A stretch of 64,000 nucleotides of DNA from Actinomyces oris (GCF_001553935.1 NZ_CP014232.1:1550001-1614000); one strand, 5' to 3'; shown: positions 46,657 to 56,648, numbered from the stretch's first letter. Numbers and translations: made by a program. Notes: generated by a model from the sequence alone, not told the origin.

Positions 46657-47603
46657 GCTCCGACACCTCTGAGCTCGAGATGCAACCAGATGGCGAAGGT
46701 GATCCGGCGTGCCATCCACAGCACGGCTCCGCCCACCACCGCCCCCACGGCCAGAACCTCCAGCTCCGGCAGTGCGGGAGGAGCCTGAGCCACCAACGCC
46801 GTCGCAGCGCCTGCTCCCAACGCACCGACTGCGGTCCCCGCGATGACCCGAAGCAGCTCCCGGCCACAGCGCTCGCGGACCAGTGCCGCCTCGGTGGCGC
46901 CGATCAGGCGACGCAGCCGGATCTCTCCGCGTTGCTCAGGCAGTGACAGTGCCAAGGACATGACGGCGCAGACGATCCCCAGAGCGGCGAACAGTGCGGC
47001 CATGGCCACTGTTGAGTCGCGCACCAGGGACACCAGTGCCGGTTGCCGCCGGGTGCTCTCGACTGTCAGCCCGGACTCCTCCAGCACAGAGCTGACACGT
47101 GCGATCAAGGCCGGGTCCGTGGTCCCCAGGAGCATCTGCCCGGTGCCCAACGGCGCGTTACCAAGCGGTTCCACAAACTGAAGGCTGCTGGTTGACGGCG
47201 TGACTCCCGGGACGCTCACGGTGCCGAGTACGGTGCGTCCGGCAGGTGCCAGCGGAGCTTGTCCACGTGCCCTCCACACAGTGCCCGAATAGGTCCCGCG
47301 GATCACAAAGAGACCGTGGCGCGAATCGGTATTCAGTGGGCCGGCCCAGTCGATGCGCTGCTTGGGATCGAGGACCACGAGGATGGGGTCACCATCGCCT
47401 TGGGAGGTCTTCACCGTACTGACGCCCTCCTCAGTGAGAAGTGCCCGCAGTCGCCGGGCGGCCGTGAGCTGCTGTTCCTCGGTTGCGGAGCGAGCCGAGC
47501 TGGACAGCGTGAGGGTCGTCGTCGGCCCAGGTATGCCGTAGGTAGCGGTTGACCGGGTCTGACCCCACCACAGCACCGCCAGAGCCAGAAAGGCAACCAG
47601 CAT
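46653..47603 (-). CDS. MacB/FtsX-like ABC permease, first of two (N-terminus uncertain)
   Basis: The protein has 316 residues from the first ordinary start, ATG at 47603. That start falls inside the first membrane segment (ALSVAYGMLVAFLALAVLWW). The same frame stays open upstream to a perfect AAGGAGG at 47745-47751, after which the codons are TAC TCG CTC ATC, none a standard start. A non-standard start (for example ATC at 47733-47735) would give a 360-residue protein with a complete N-terminus. The extracytoplasmic part ends near residue 195 and three membrane segments follow. The stop overlaps the next permease start. Confidence 0.75.
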   Translation of the reverse strand: MLVAFLALAVLWWGQTRSTATYGIPGPTTTLTLSSSARSATEEQQLTAARRLRALLTEEGVSTVKTSQGDGDPILVVLDPKQRIDWAGPLNTDSRHGLFVIRGTYSGTVWRARGQAPLAPAGRTVLGTVSVPGVTPSTSSLQFVEPLGNAPLGTGQMLLGTTDPALIARVSSVLEESGLTVESTRRQPALVSLVRDSTVAMAALFAALGIVCAVMSLALSLPEQRGEIRLRRLIGATEAALVRERCGRELLRVIAGTAVGALGAGAATALVAQAPPALPELEVLAVGAVVGGAVLWMARRITFAIWLHLELRGVGA

Positions 47604-48156
47604 CCCGTAGGCGACTGACAGTGCCCCGTCTGCCGATCTGCCGGCGCGAGGGAGGAATCTGTCCCTTGCGCTCGCCAGTCGGGGAGCGGACGGGCTGCGA
47701 TCCTCACAGCCGGTGACTCTGGTGGGTGGGCTGATGAGCGAGTACCTCCTTGACGGCCGCCCCGCATGCTGACGGGCAGGTGGCAGACGTGGGATGAGAG
47801 CGCGGCCGGTCAGTCGTTCTGTCTACCTTATCTCACCTATATCTACGGTGCCGTGCCGATCCCGCCCGCGCAACCGCTGGTCACTGCACGAGGGCCGGGG
47901 GCTACTGGGGGAGGGATGGGTCTACTCCACGTAGCTGGGGCCATCGTGCAGTACGCACAACCCTCATCCAGTAGATCCCCGCCCTCGTGGAGTAGACCGA
48001 CCTTCGTGCAGCACGTGTGCAGGATGTCCGGAACCGCGCCGGTGGGCTGCGGCGGATCGGCTGCGTGCGTCGTCGCAGGCGGAACGGTAGGGTCGGGGGC
48101 AGAAATGTTGTGACACCATGTCGCCCTCCGGCGTCGTCCCCTTCCAGGAGCAGACC
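47604..48156. other. Region between ABC exporter and lipoprotein gene
   Basis: The left part includes the probable upstream coding extension of the first permease and its AAGGAGG. The centre holds dispersed repeat copy 4 (47885-47999). A partial echo of the repeat, TTCGTGCAGCACGTG, follows at about 48003. I see no further gene before the lipoprotein ribosome site. Confidence 0.45.
47885..47999 (+). repeat. Dispersed repeat, copy 4
   Basis: It begins TGCACGAGGGCCGGGGGCTA, has the core GTGCAGTACGCACAA at 47946-47960, and ends CGCCCTCGTGGAGTAGACC. The CCTTGGCC block of other copies is diverged to CCTCATCC. Confidence 0.82.
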
Positions 48157-48984
48157 GTGACCCGAAGCCTTGCCGTACGCACGCGCGTCCTCGCCGCCAG
48201 CGCTGCACTCCTCCTTGCCGTCGGGGTGCTCGCCGGCTGCTCTGACCACCCCGGTCAGGTGGCCGACATGCACTACACCGGCCTGGACGGGGCCCGCCAC
48301 TCCGTGGTCGTCAGTGAGAAGGACGTCGACGTCGTCGTCAAGGAACTGGACTCCGCACTCGGCCGGGAAACCCTGGAGCGTCAGGGCGTGAACCGGCCTC
48401 AGATCGCGGGACTCCTCGTTCAGGCCCCCGCCATGGTGGAGGTCGGCCAGGCCCACGGAGTGACCGTCACTGACGCGCAGACCGTGCAGTGGTCCAAGGA
48501 GCGCCTGGGCTTCGAGCCCCGCCAGGCGGCAACGATCACCTATCTGCGGGCGATTGTCCTGTCGGGCAAGTACCAGGAGCTCGCTCAGCAGGGGCAGCAG
48601 GGGCAGGCCGTGATCAGCGAGCTGCAGAAGCTCTACGGCACGCTCGACGGCGACGTCTCCCCGCGCTACTCCAACAAGGCTCAGACCTGGTTGACCCAGA
48701 CTGATCCCCGTCTGGAAGCGGGCAACAACCCCTTCGGAGGTGGCCTGCAGCAAGCCCCTCAGCAGGATGGTGGCCAGCAGCAGGCGCCCCAGCAACAGCA
48801 GGGTGGAGGCCAGCAGCAGGCCCCGCAGCAACAGCAGCAGCCTCAGCAACAGGCTCCTCAGCAGGGCGGCCAGCAGCCCGCCGACTCCGGCCAGACCGAC
48901 GGGCAGGGCCAGACCGGTCAGGCCGACGGTGCTGCCGGCGAGGGCGCCCAGGGCGCCGAGCAGCCCGAGACCAGCGGCCAGTAG
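48157..48984 (+). CDS. SurA-N-like lipoprotein with Gln-rich tail
   Basis: The protein has 275 residues. GTG at 48157 with AGGAG upstream. The signal peptide ends in lipobox LAGC. Residues 40-195 are helical (VSEKDVDVVVKELDSALG, VTDAQTVQWSKERLGFEP), resembling the N-terminal chaperone domain of SurA-type foldases but without a PPIase domain. The last 80 residues are a Gln/Pro/Gly repeat tail with blocks such as QQAPQQQQGGGQQQAPQQQQ. The gene lies between mfd and eno, where mycobacteria carry a lipoprotein gene (lpqU), so it may be a positional counterpart. The mature protein is membrane-anchored outside the cell. A hairpin terminator follows. Confidence 0.8.
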   Translation: MTRSLAVRTRVLAASAALLLAVGVLAGCSDHPGQVADMHYTGLDGARHSVVVSEKDVDVVVKELDSALGRETLERQGVNRPQIAGLLVQAPAMVEVGQAHGVTVTDAQTVQWSKERLGFEPRQAATITYLRAIVLSGKYQELAQQGQQGQAVISELQKLYGTLDGDVSPRYSNKAQTWLTQTDPRLEAGNNPFGGGLQQAPQQDGGQQQAPQQQQGGGQQQAPQQQQQPQQQAPQQGGQQPADSGQTDGQGQTGQADGAAGEGAQGAEQPETSGQ

Positions 48985-50481
<1,497 letters not shown>

Positions 50482-50559
50482 GCCTGACGGCGACCTGCCG
50501 ACGTCGAGCCGCTGACTGACGCGACGCCTCAGCCGCGCCTCGACGACGACGCACCCCAC

Positions 50560-50599
50560 CGCTTCGGGGCAGACGGGTTCTCCCGCCTGCCCCGAAGCG
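50560..50599 (+). terminator. Hairpin terminator after eno
   Basis: CGCTTCGGGGCAG pairs with CTGCCCCGAAGCG, with an inner CGGG/CCCG pair, loop TTCT and one mismatch. It lies about 80 bases after the eno stop. Confidence 0.85.
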
Positions 50600-50715
50600 T
50601 CGTCTACGGAGCAGTGCCGCAGCATGGCCGGTAGGGGTGGGCCATGACCGAAGCGTGAGCAACGCGCCCGGTGGGGTGCGTCCTCGTGCGGCCCGGGGTG
50701 AGGCAGGATGCCGGT

Positions 50716-51408
50716 ATGACTCCACGCCGCCCCTCCTCCAGCCAGTCCGGGACGCGCCGCGTCGCCGGCGGCGCCCGGCCCCGCCAGGTACCGGCCGAGC
50801 GGGCGGCATCAGCGGGCGGATCCGGGGCCGGATCGTCCCGCTCCCGGTCCCGGGGCCTGCCGACGGCGGTGCCCGAGCGGACCCTGCCGCCCCGGGTCGT
50901 CATCCTGGCGGTCGTGTGCCTGCTGGCCTTCGTCGTCATCTTCACCTCCCTGCGCGCCTACCTGTCCCAGCAGGCCCAGTACGACGCCGTCGTCGACAGG
51001 ATCAAGGAGGCCTCCGACACCTCCACCACCCTGGAGAACGAGTTGGCCCAGTGGAAGGACGACACCTACGTGCGCTCCCAGGTCCGCGAGCGCCTCGGCT
51101 ACGTCATGCCCGGCGACACCAGCTACGTCGTCGTCGGCGCCGACTCCATGAAGGAGACCGAAGCCAGTGGTGGGGCCACCCCGGGCTCCCAGGACGCCCC
51201 CTGGTACAAGGAGCTCCGGGACTCCTCGCGGGCCGCCGGCCAGGCCGAGAGCACCGCCCCGGCAGGAGCGAAGGACGGGGCGGACGGCAAGACCCTCAAC
51301 CCCGCCCAGAAGGATCTGCCGACCGGAGAGCCCAGCCAGGCACCCACCGATCCGCCCAAGACCACGCCGAAACCGGCCGCCACCCCGCAGACGAAGGAGA
51401 CCCCGTGA
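50716..51408 (+). CDS. DivIC/FtsB-like septum formation initiator
   Basis: The protein has 230 residues. ATG at 50716 with AGGCAGG upstream. A basic, Arg/Ser-rich cytoplasmic part (1-60) leads to one membrane segment (VVILAVVCLLAFVVIFTSL) and a short coiled coil (YLSQQAQYDAVVDRIKEASD). YVRSQVRERLGYVMPGDTSY is the characteristic end of the DivIC domain. A Pro/Ala-rich outer tail of about 80 residues follows. Family members act with FtsL and FtsQ in cell division. The stop overlaps the next GTG (GTGA). Confidence 0.9.
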   Translation: MTPRRPSSSQSGTRRVAGGARPRQVPAERAASAGGSGAGSSRSRSRGLPTAVPERTLPPRVVILAVVCLLAFVVIFTSLRAYLSQQAQYDAVVDRIKEASDTSTTLENELAQWKDDTYVRSQVRERLGYVMPGDTSYVVVGADSMKETEASGGATPGSQDAPWYKELRDSSRAAGQAESTAPAGAKDGADGKTLNPAQKDLPTGEPSQAPTDPPKTTPKPAATPQTKETP

Positions 51409-51920
51409 GCCCCACGCCCCAGACGCAGGAGCCGGTGTCGTCAGCCGACCTCGAGGCCCTGGCCGAGCAGCTGGGGAGAGTGCCGCGCGGAGTCGTCGCC
51501 ATCGCGGCCCGCTGCGTGTGCGGTCGCCCCACCGTGGTACGCACCGCCCCGCGTCTCGACGATGGAACCCCCTTCCCAACCAGCTACTACCTCACCCACC
51601 CGGCCGCCGTGAAGGGCTGCTCCACCCTGGAGGCCGAGCACCTCATGGAGACCTTCAACGCGGACCTGGCTGCCGACGCCGAGCTGGCCGCCGCCTACGC
51701 CTCCGCCCACGCCGACTACCTGGCCCGCCGCGCCGAGCTCGGGCAGGTCCCCGAGATCGAGGGTGTCTCCGCCGGCGGCATGCCCACGCGCGTCAAGTGC
51801 CTCCACGCCCTGCTCGGGCACACCCTGGCCGCCGGAGCCGGCGTCAACCCCATCGGCGACCGCACGCTGGAGGCCCTGCGCGAGCGCGAACTGTGGGATC
51901 CTGAGCGCTGCTCCTGCTGA
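51405..51920 (+). CDS. DUF501 family protein
   Basis: The protein has 171 residues, the usual size. The GTG start overlaps the divIC stop. Conserved parts are LGRVPRGVVAIAARCVCGRP, FPTSYYLTHP, STLEAEHLM and MPTRVKCLHALLGHTLA. Four Cys and two His, including CVC and the KCLHALLGH block, could bind a metal. The same position between divIC and ppx is found in mycobacteria. Biochemical role is unknown; tight coupling with divIC suggests a link to division or envelope growth (inference). Confidence 0.93.
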   Translation: MSPTPQTQEPVSSADLEALAEQLGRVPRGVVAIAARCVCGRPTVVRTAPRLDDGTPFPTSYYLTHPAAVKGCSTLEAEHLMETFNADLAADAELAAAYASAHADYLARRAELGQVPEIEGVSAGGMPTRVKCLHALLGHTLAAGAGVNPIGDRTLEALRERELWDPERCSC

Positions 51921-51975
51921 GCGGCAGGGACGCCCTGCTCCTTCCCTTCCCGACCGAGCCCAGGAGGCCGCCGCT

Positions 51976-53001
51976 ATGACCCGCGTCGCCGCAATCGACT
52001 GCGGCACCAACACCATCCGCCTCCTCATCGCCGAGGCCGACCGCGACGACTTCGGGCGCCCCCGCCTGGAGGTGCTGCGCCGCCGCAACGAGATCGTGCG
52101 CCTGGGTCAGGGCGTGGACCGCACCGGCCTGCTCGACCCCGAGGCCCTGGAGCGCACCCTGGCCGCCGTGGCCTCCTACGCCGCCGACTGCGCCGAGCTG
52201 GGCGTCGCCCCCGGGGGCGACGTGCGGCGCTTCGTGGCCACCTCCGCCACCCGCGATGCCCGCAACCGCGAGGACTTCGTGGCCGGGGTCAGGCGCCTGC
52301 TGGGCATTGATCCTGAGGTCGTCAGCGGCCAGGAGGAGGCCCGGCTGTCCTTCACCGGCTCGCTGCTGGGCGCCGGTGAAGACGAGGGCACGCCGGAGTC
52401 GGGGGAGCGCGCGCCCGCGCCGCGGCTCGTCGTCGACCTCGGGGGCGGCTCCACCGAGCTGGTCCTGGGCGTGGATGAGCCCAGCGCCGCCATCAGCCTG
52501 GACACCGGCAGTGTGCGCATCACCGAGCGCTTCCTGGCGGGCGGCGTCACCCCCGAGGCCGAGGCCGCTGCCCGGGCCGAAGTACGTGGCCTGCTTGATG
52601 AGGCCGAGCGGGTCGTCGACCTGTCCGCCCCGGGGAGGCTGGTCGGCCTGGCCGGCACCATCACCACCGTCACCGCCCACGCCCTGGACCTTCAGGCCTT
52701 CGACCCGCAGGCCCTGAACGGCGCCGAGCTGAGCCCACAGGCGGTCCTGGTCTCCTGCGAGGCGATCATCCACTCCACGCCCGAGCAGCGCGCCTCCTGG
52801 GGCTACCTGGCTCCCGGCCGTCGCGACGTCATCGCCGCCGGCGCCCTCGTGTGGAGCGAGGTCGTCACCCGCGTCATGGAGCGGACCACCGCCGCCGGGC
52901 GCCCGTTGCAGAGGGTCACCACCAGCCTCTACGACATCCTCGACGGCATCGCCCTGTCACTCGTGCCCGAGCCGGGGCCGGCCGAAGGGGCCCCGGCGTG
53001 A
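51976..53001 (+). CDS. ppx: Exopolyphosphatase / pppGpp phosphohydrolase (Ppx/GppA)
   Basis: The protein has 341 residues, as in short actinobacterial Ppx proteins. ATG with AGGAGG upstream. The actin-like ATPase fold shows phosphate loop 1 VAAIDCGTNTIRLLIAEADR, FVATSATRDARNREDFVAGV, GQEEARLSF, phosphate loop 2 LVVDLGGGSTELVLGVDEP and adenosine-type GLAGTITTVTA. Key Glu in QEEA is present. It hydrolyses polyphosphate or pppGpp. The stop overlaps aroD (GTGA). Confidence 0.92.
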   Translation: MTRVAAIDCGTNTIRLLIAEADRDDFGRPRLEVLRRRNEIVRLGQGVDRTGLLDPEALERTLAAVASYAADCAELGVAPGGDVRRFVATSATRDARNREDFVAGVRRLLGIDPEVVSGQEEARLSFTGSLLGAGEDEGTPESGERAPAPRLVVDLGGGSTELVLGVDEPSAAISLDTGSVRITERFLAGGVTPEAEAAARAEVRGLLDEAERVVDLSAPGRLVGLAGTITTVTAHALDLQAFDPQALNGAELSPQAVLVSCEAIIHSTPEQRASWGYLAPGRRDVIAAGALVWSEVVTRVMERTTAAGRPLQRVTTSLYDILDGIALSLVPEPGPAEGAPA

Positions 53002-53867
53002 GCGTGACGCCGCTGACCTGGGGCGGACGCAGCATCCCCGGCCCCGGCGGCCTGCCCGCGGTGGCCGTCTCCCTGACCGGGCCGAGCCTCGCCCAGGCGT
53101 GGACCCAGGCATGCAGCGCCATCGACGCCGGTGCTGACGTCCTCGAGCTGCGCGTGGACTTACTTGAGGATGCCTGTGCCCTGGCCACCCCCGCCCCACT
53201 GGATGCGGCCACGGCTGCCGCCCAGGTCCTGGAGTGCCTGCGGGGACTGGGGGAGGCCATCGACGCCACCGACGGCGCTGATGCCGGAGCCCCGGTGCTG
53301 CTCACCTGCCGCACCGCCGCCGAGGGGGGCCGGGCCCAGCTGGACGACACTGCCTACGGCTCCCTCCTGCGCTCCGTCCTCGACGGGCTCGCCGACTGGA
53401 CGCCCGAGCGCCGCCCGGCCGCCATCGACGTCGAGGTTCAGCGCGGATGCCTGCCTCAGGTCTGCGCGCAGGCCCACGCACTGGGCATCGACGTCGTCGC
53501 CTCCTTCCACGACTTCGAGGCCACCCCCACCGATGAGGCCCTCGCTGAGGTCCTGGCCCGCATGGCCCGCGAGGGCGCGGACCTGGCCAAGATCGCCGTG
53601 TGGCCCACCGGTGCCGATGATGTTGCCCGCCTCCTGGGCGTGTGCGCGCGGGCCACGGCGGGCGCGGGGGAGGGCACCGGCCTGGGGGTGCCCGTGGCCG
53701 CCATGTCCATGGGGGCGCTCGGGGCGGTCAGCCGCGTTGCGCCGGCCTTCGGGTCGGCGCTGACCTTCGCCGTCGTCCCCGACGAGCAGGGACAGGCCCG
53801 GGCATCCGCACCCGGCCAGCTCCCGATCCAGGACGTGCGCCGCTGCCTGGAGCTCCTGCGGGCCTGA
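52998..53867 (+). CDS. aroD: Type I 3-dehydroquinate dehydratase
   Basis: The protein has 289 residues. The GTG start overlaps the ppx stop by four bases. ADVLELRVDLLED is the ELR substrate site, VVASFHDFEATP has the catalytic His, and DLAKIAVWPTGADD the Schiff-base Lys. MSMGALGAVSRV carries the substrate-binding Arg and Gly segment. It catalyses the third step of the shikimate pathway. Type I rather than type II is less usual in actinobacteria. Two inserts (Ala/Thr-rich near 55-95) lengthen it relative to the typical 250 residues. Confidence 0.92.
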   Translation: MSVTPLTWGGRSIPGPGGLPAVAVSLTGPSLAQAWTQACSAIDAGADVLELRVDLLEDACALATPAPLDAATAAAQVLECLRGLGEAIDATDGADAGAPVLLTCRTAAEGGRAQLDDTAYGSLLRSVLDGLADWTPERRPAAIDVEVQRGCLPQVCAQAHALGIDVVASFHDFEATPTDEALAEVLARMAREGADLAKIAVWPTGADDVARLLGVCARATAGAGEGTGLGVPVAAMSMGALGAVSRVAPAFGSALTFAVVPDEQGQARASAPGQLPIQDVRRCLELLRA

Positions 53868-53880
53868 ACGATGTCCGCAC

Positions 53881-53956
53881 CCGCGCGTTCGTAGGGTAGC
53901 CCGTGCGTTCGAGGGGTAGAGGGTACGATCCCGGCACCTACAGTACGAACGCGCGG
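53881..53956. repeat. Inverted-repeat element after aroD
   Basis: CCGCGCGTTCGTA at 53881-53893 and TACGAACGCGCGG at 53944-53956 are perfect 13-bp inverted repeats around 50 bases. The left arm is partly repeated inside (GCGCGTTCGTAGGGTAG and GTGCGTTCGAGGGGTAG), and GGGTA occurs three times. It could act as a terminator, an operator array or a small mobile element. Confidence 0.65.
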
Positions 53957-54166
53957 AGCCGGCGGGTTCCGGGCCGTTGTCCTGGGGATGATCCCAGTTC
54001 CTCACCCGTTGAGTGCCCACATGGCCGGGGCATGGGGACAAGTGCCCGCCTCCGGCCGCAGTGAGCATGGGCCTCCGGCTGCACGGCGCGAGTAGTCTTC
54101 GCTGCACCCGCGGTGTCTTGCGACGGGTCTGGTCGCAGGCGGGAGCGGGAACGAAGGAGGGTGGGC

Positions 54167-54754
54167 ATGGCCGAGTACGGGCGGCGCGGTGTCGTCGGCA
54201 TGGGGCTCGCCGGCGGGGCGGCACTGGCGCTGGGCGGATGCGCCCCAGCGCAGGAGGACCAGTCGCGGCCGGGGGCGACGCCGACGTCGGATGGCCGTTT
54301 CGAGAGCTTTACCGAGTACGTCCCCGTGACGCTGGAGATCCGTACCGATCTGGGACGCCTCGACAGACGCATGCCGGGCGTCACCATCTCCTCGGCCCAC
54401 TGGGTCATGCAGTACCAGCAGGAGCAACGCGAGGTCCTGCCTCCGCAGGACCGCCCGATATGGATACACGGGGTGATGACGCTCGATCCCGCCGGCAGCC
54501 AGGCCCTGGCCGAGGCCTCAACCGGAAAAGCCGATCCGCTCCCCGGTATCTACCCCGACCTGCGCCAGTACGTCCCCGAGGGCAAGGTCTTCACCGCGGT
54601 CCCGAAGGAGAAGGCCGATGCGATCCTCGACATCGAGCACATGATGGAGGATGACCCGAGTCGTTTCAATTCTCCCCACTTCGAGACCGAGCGGGTCGCC
54701 ATCTGCGCTGACGCCAACCTCCTGATCTTCACCGCGACGGAATGGCATACGTGA
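54167..54754 (+). CDS. Small secreted lipoprotein with Tat-like signal
   Basis: The protein has 195 residues. AAGGAGGG lies upstream of the ATG. The N-terminus YGRRGVVGMGLAGGAALALG ends in a lipobox-like GGC; the twin Arg suggests Tat export, without the full SRRxFLK motif. The mature part is polar and contains ISSAHWVMQYQQEQREVL, IYPDLRQYVPEGKVFTAVPK and a closing TATEWHT. I do not recognise the family. It stands alone between aroD and the intact insertion sequence, and no terminator is visible after it. Confidence 0.75.
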   Translation: MAEYGRRGVVGMGLAGGAALALGGCAPAQEDQSRPGATPTSDGRFESFTEYVPVTLEIRTDLGRLDRRMPGVTISSAHWVMQYQQEQREVLPPQDRPIWIHGVMTLDPAGSQALAEASTGKADPLPGIYPDLRQYVPEGKVFTAVPKEKADAILDIEHMMEDDPSRFNSPHFETERVAICADANLLIFTATEWHT

Positions 54755-54812
54755 CGGGGCTGAGCTGCTGCAGGCCCGCGGCCCGCGCGGTCGTGGGGTA
54801 GGTCGCGAGGTC

Positions 54813-54827
54813 GTGCCTTCAACCCTC
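54813..54827. repeat. Target-site duplication, left copy
   Basis: GTGCCTTCAACCCTC is repeated exactly at 56289-56303 on the other side of the insertion sequence. Confidence 0.85.
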
Positions 54828-56288
54828 TGTGTTGTCTCATGACTTCTGAGAGTTTCGGATGTCATGACATCTGAGACACTGGTGGGGTGGGTTGCCTGGG
54901 GTTATGGGTAACTCGATTTCGCCGTCTCGTCGTGAGCAGGTCATAGGTTTTGACTCCAGGACCAGTGGGATGAGCGTGGAGGAGTTCTGCGCTCAGGTGG
55001 GTATCTCGCGGGCCTCGTTCTACCGGATACGCCGACGCGCTGAGCACGAGGGCCTGGCTGCCGCGCTGACGGCGCGTTCACGGGCCCCGCGCCACCCGGC
55101 GCGGGTGTGGGACCAGGGCACTGATGAGCGCATCGCCCAGGTTCGCGCCGACCTGCTCGCCGCCGGCCGGGAGGCGGGTCCGGCCTCGGTGTGGTGGGTG
55201 ATGAGCCAGGGCGCCAGCGTTCCGGCTCCCTCGCGCGCGACGATCGCCCGCAGCCTACGCAGAGCCGGCCTGGTGGTCCCCGCCCCGCGCAAGCGGCCCA
55301 GGACGTCGTACAAGCGCTTCACCCGCAGCGCGGCCAACGAGCTGTGGCAGATCGACGGCTTCCAATGGCACCTGGAGGACCGTCTGGTGACCGTCTACCA
55401 GGTCGTTGACGACTGCTCGCGGGTCATCACCGCCCTGAGGGCCTGCTGGGGCGGTGAGAGCGTGGCAGGCGCCCGCATGGTCCTTGAGGAGGCCTTCGCC
55501 ACCTGGGGGCGTCCGGCGGCGATCCTGTCGGACAACGCGCTGGCGTTCAACACCAGCCGTATCACTGGCCCGGGAGCCACCGAGAAGTGGCTGGCATCCC
55601 TGGGGGTGCGTCCCATCAGCGGGCGGGTGGGCCACCCTCAGACCCAGGGCAAGGTCGAGCGCTCCCACCAGCCGGCAGCCGCCTGGCTGCGCGCCCACCC
55701 GGCCAGCACCCTTGAGGAGCTCAACGCCGAGCTGGACCGCTTCACCAGCTACTACAACACCGAGCGCCAGCACCAGGGCCACGGCGTCGCACTGACCCCG
55801 CTGAGGGTATGGGCTCAGACCCCCAGGGCGCTGGCCAGCCCAGCCCCCATCGACCTGGAGCGCCTACCAGCCGGTGGCGGCCCCATCAGCCTGCCCGACC
55901 CCGCCGATCCCGACCAGGCCGTGGACCGCGCCCGACGCACCGTGATGTCCAACGGGTGCGTGTCCTACAAGGACCGTGCACTGTCACTGGGCCAGACCAT
56001 GCGCGGCGTCGAGGTCACCCTGATCGAGTACACCACGCGCCTGGACCTCTACGACCCCGACGGGCGCCGCTTCGTGTCCCTGCCCTGGCCCCAACCCACC
56101 CAGAGGCAGCAAGGCAACCGCTCCACCATCGACACCAAGAAACCGCCCTACCGACTCATCCCGCTACCACCCCGACGCCCCCGAACGTCTCACAGGTCAT
56201 AACCCCCACCGGTGTCTCAGAAGTCATGACACTCAAACGTCTCAGAAGTCATGACACTCAAATGTCTCAGAAGTGAGGAGACAGCACA
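54828..56288 (+). mobile_element. Intact IS481-type insertion sequence (1461 bp)
   Basis: The ends are imperfect inverted repeats: TGTGTTGTCTCATGACTTCT at left and TGTGCTGTCTCCTCACTTCT as the reverse complement at right. Further inside, blocks of TCATGACNTCTGAGAC occur once at left and twice at right, probably transposase binding sites. One transposase gene fills the interior. Perfect 15-bp direct repeats flank the element, so insertion appears recent. A decayed relative lies at 19904-20597. Confidence 0.9.
54904..56202 (+). CDS. IS481-family transposase (DDE integrase core)
   Basis: The protein has 432 residues from ATG at 54904; TTG at 54892 is an alternative. The N-terminal helix-turn-helix is MSVEEFCAQVGISRASFYRI. 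The DDE core has ELWQIDGFQWHLE (first Asp), PAAILSDNALAFNTS (second Asp) and GHPQTQGKVERSHQ (Glu). YYNTERQHQGHGVALTPLRV is the usual post-core segment. About 120 C-terminal residues extend beyond the core with a beta-rich domain (EVTLIEYTTRLDLYDPDGRR). The frame is intact, so the element is probably active. Confidence 0.93.
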   Translation: MGNSISPSRREQVIGFDSRTSGMSVEEFCAQVGISRASFYRIRRRAEHEGLAAALTARSRAPRHPARVWDQGTDERIAQVRADLLAAGREAGPASVWWVMSQGASVPAPSRATIARSLRRAGLVVPAPRKRPRTSYKRFTRSAANELWQIDGFQWHLEDRLVTVYQVVDDCSRVITALRACWGGESVAGARMVLEEAFATWGRPAAILSDNALAFNTSRITGPGATEKWLASLGVRPISGRVGHPQTQGKVERSHQPAAAWLRAHPASTLEELNAELDRFTSYYNTERQHQGHGVALTPLRVWAQTPRALASPAPIDLERLPAGGGPISLPDPADPDQAVDRARRTVMSNGCVSYKDRALSLGQTMRGVEVTLIEYTTRLDLYDPDGRRFVSLPWPQPTQRQQGNRSTIDTKKPPYRLIPLPPRRPRTSHRS

Positions 56289-56303
56289 GTGCCTTCAACC
56301 CTC
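56289..56303. repeat. Target-site duplication, right copy
   Basis: Exact second copy of GTGCCTTCAACCCTC next to the right end of the insertion sequence. Confidence 0.85.
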
Positions 56304-56382
56304 GACCGCGCGACCTAAGGATCGACCGCGCGAGCCGGTTCGGCTTTGCTGAGGCTCGTCGCATGCGCCCGGCGGGTCGGCG

Positions 56383-56504
56383 GTGTCCATGGTGCTGACA
56401 TTGAACGCGCACCGGTGTCGTACACCGAGAAGAAACCGCAGTATTCCAACGATCCTCGCTGGCCGTTTCGGCGGCTGGCTCGTTAATGTCAGCGCTGTGG
56501 ACAC
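56383..56504 (-). repeat. 122-bp MITE-like element, copy B
   Basis: Reverse-oriented second copy, also exactly 122 bp. On the minus strand it begins GTGTCCACAGCGCTGACATT, identical in all 20 bases to copy A, and ends AATGTCAGCACCATGGACAC, also identical. Most differences are in the middle. It adjoins dispersed repeat copy 5, as copy A lies near copy 1. Confidence 0.75.
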
Positions 56505-56527
56505 TGGGCTGTCGGCCCGCTCCCACC

Positions 56528-56648
56528 CCGAGTCGGCCTACTCCACGAGGGTGGGGAACCACTAGCCAAGGGTTGTGCATACTGCACGAACCCCCGACCC
56601 CCGTGGAGTACCCCCGACCCTCCTCCAGTAGCCCCCGACCCTCGTGCA
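56528..56648 (-). repeat. Dispersed repeat, copy 5 (reverse orientation)
   Basis: On the minus strand this is the most regular copy. Three successive units of about 20 bp share GGGTCGGGGG, then comes the core GTGCAGTATGCACAA (56573-56587 on the plus strand as its complement), CCTTGGCTAGTGG and CCACCCTCGTGGAGTAGG. The core is a 5-bp inverted repeat around three bases. Confidence 0.85.

Noticed and set aside
54828-56648. Prophage or integrative element
   Set aside because: No integrase, structural or conjugation genes are seen; only one insertion sequence and small repeats.
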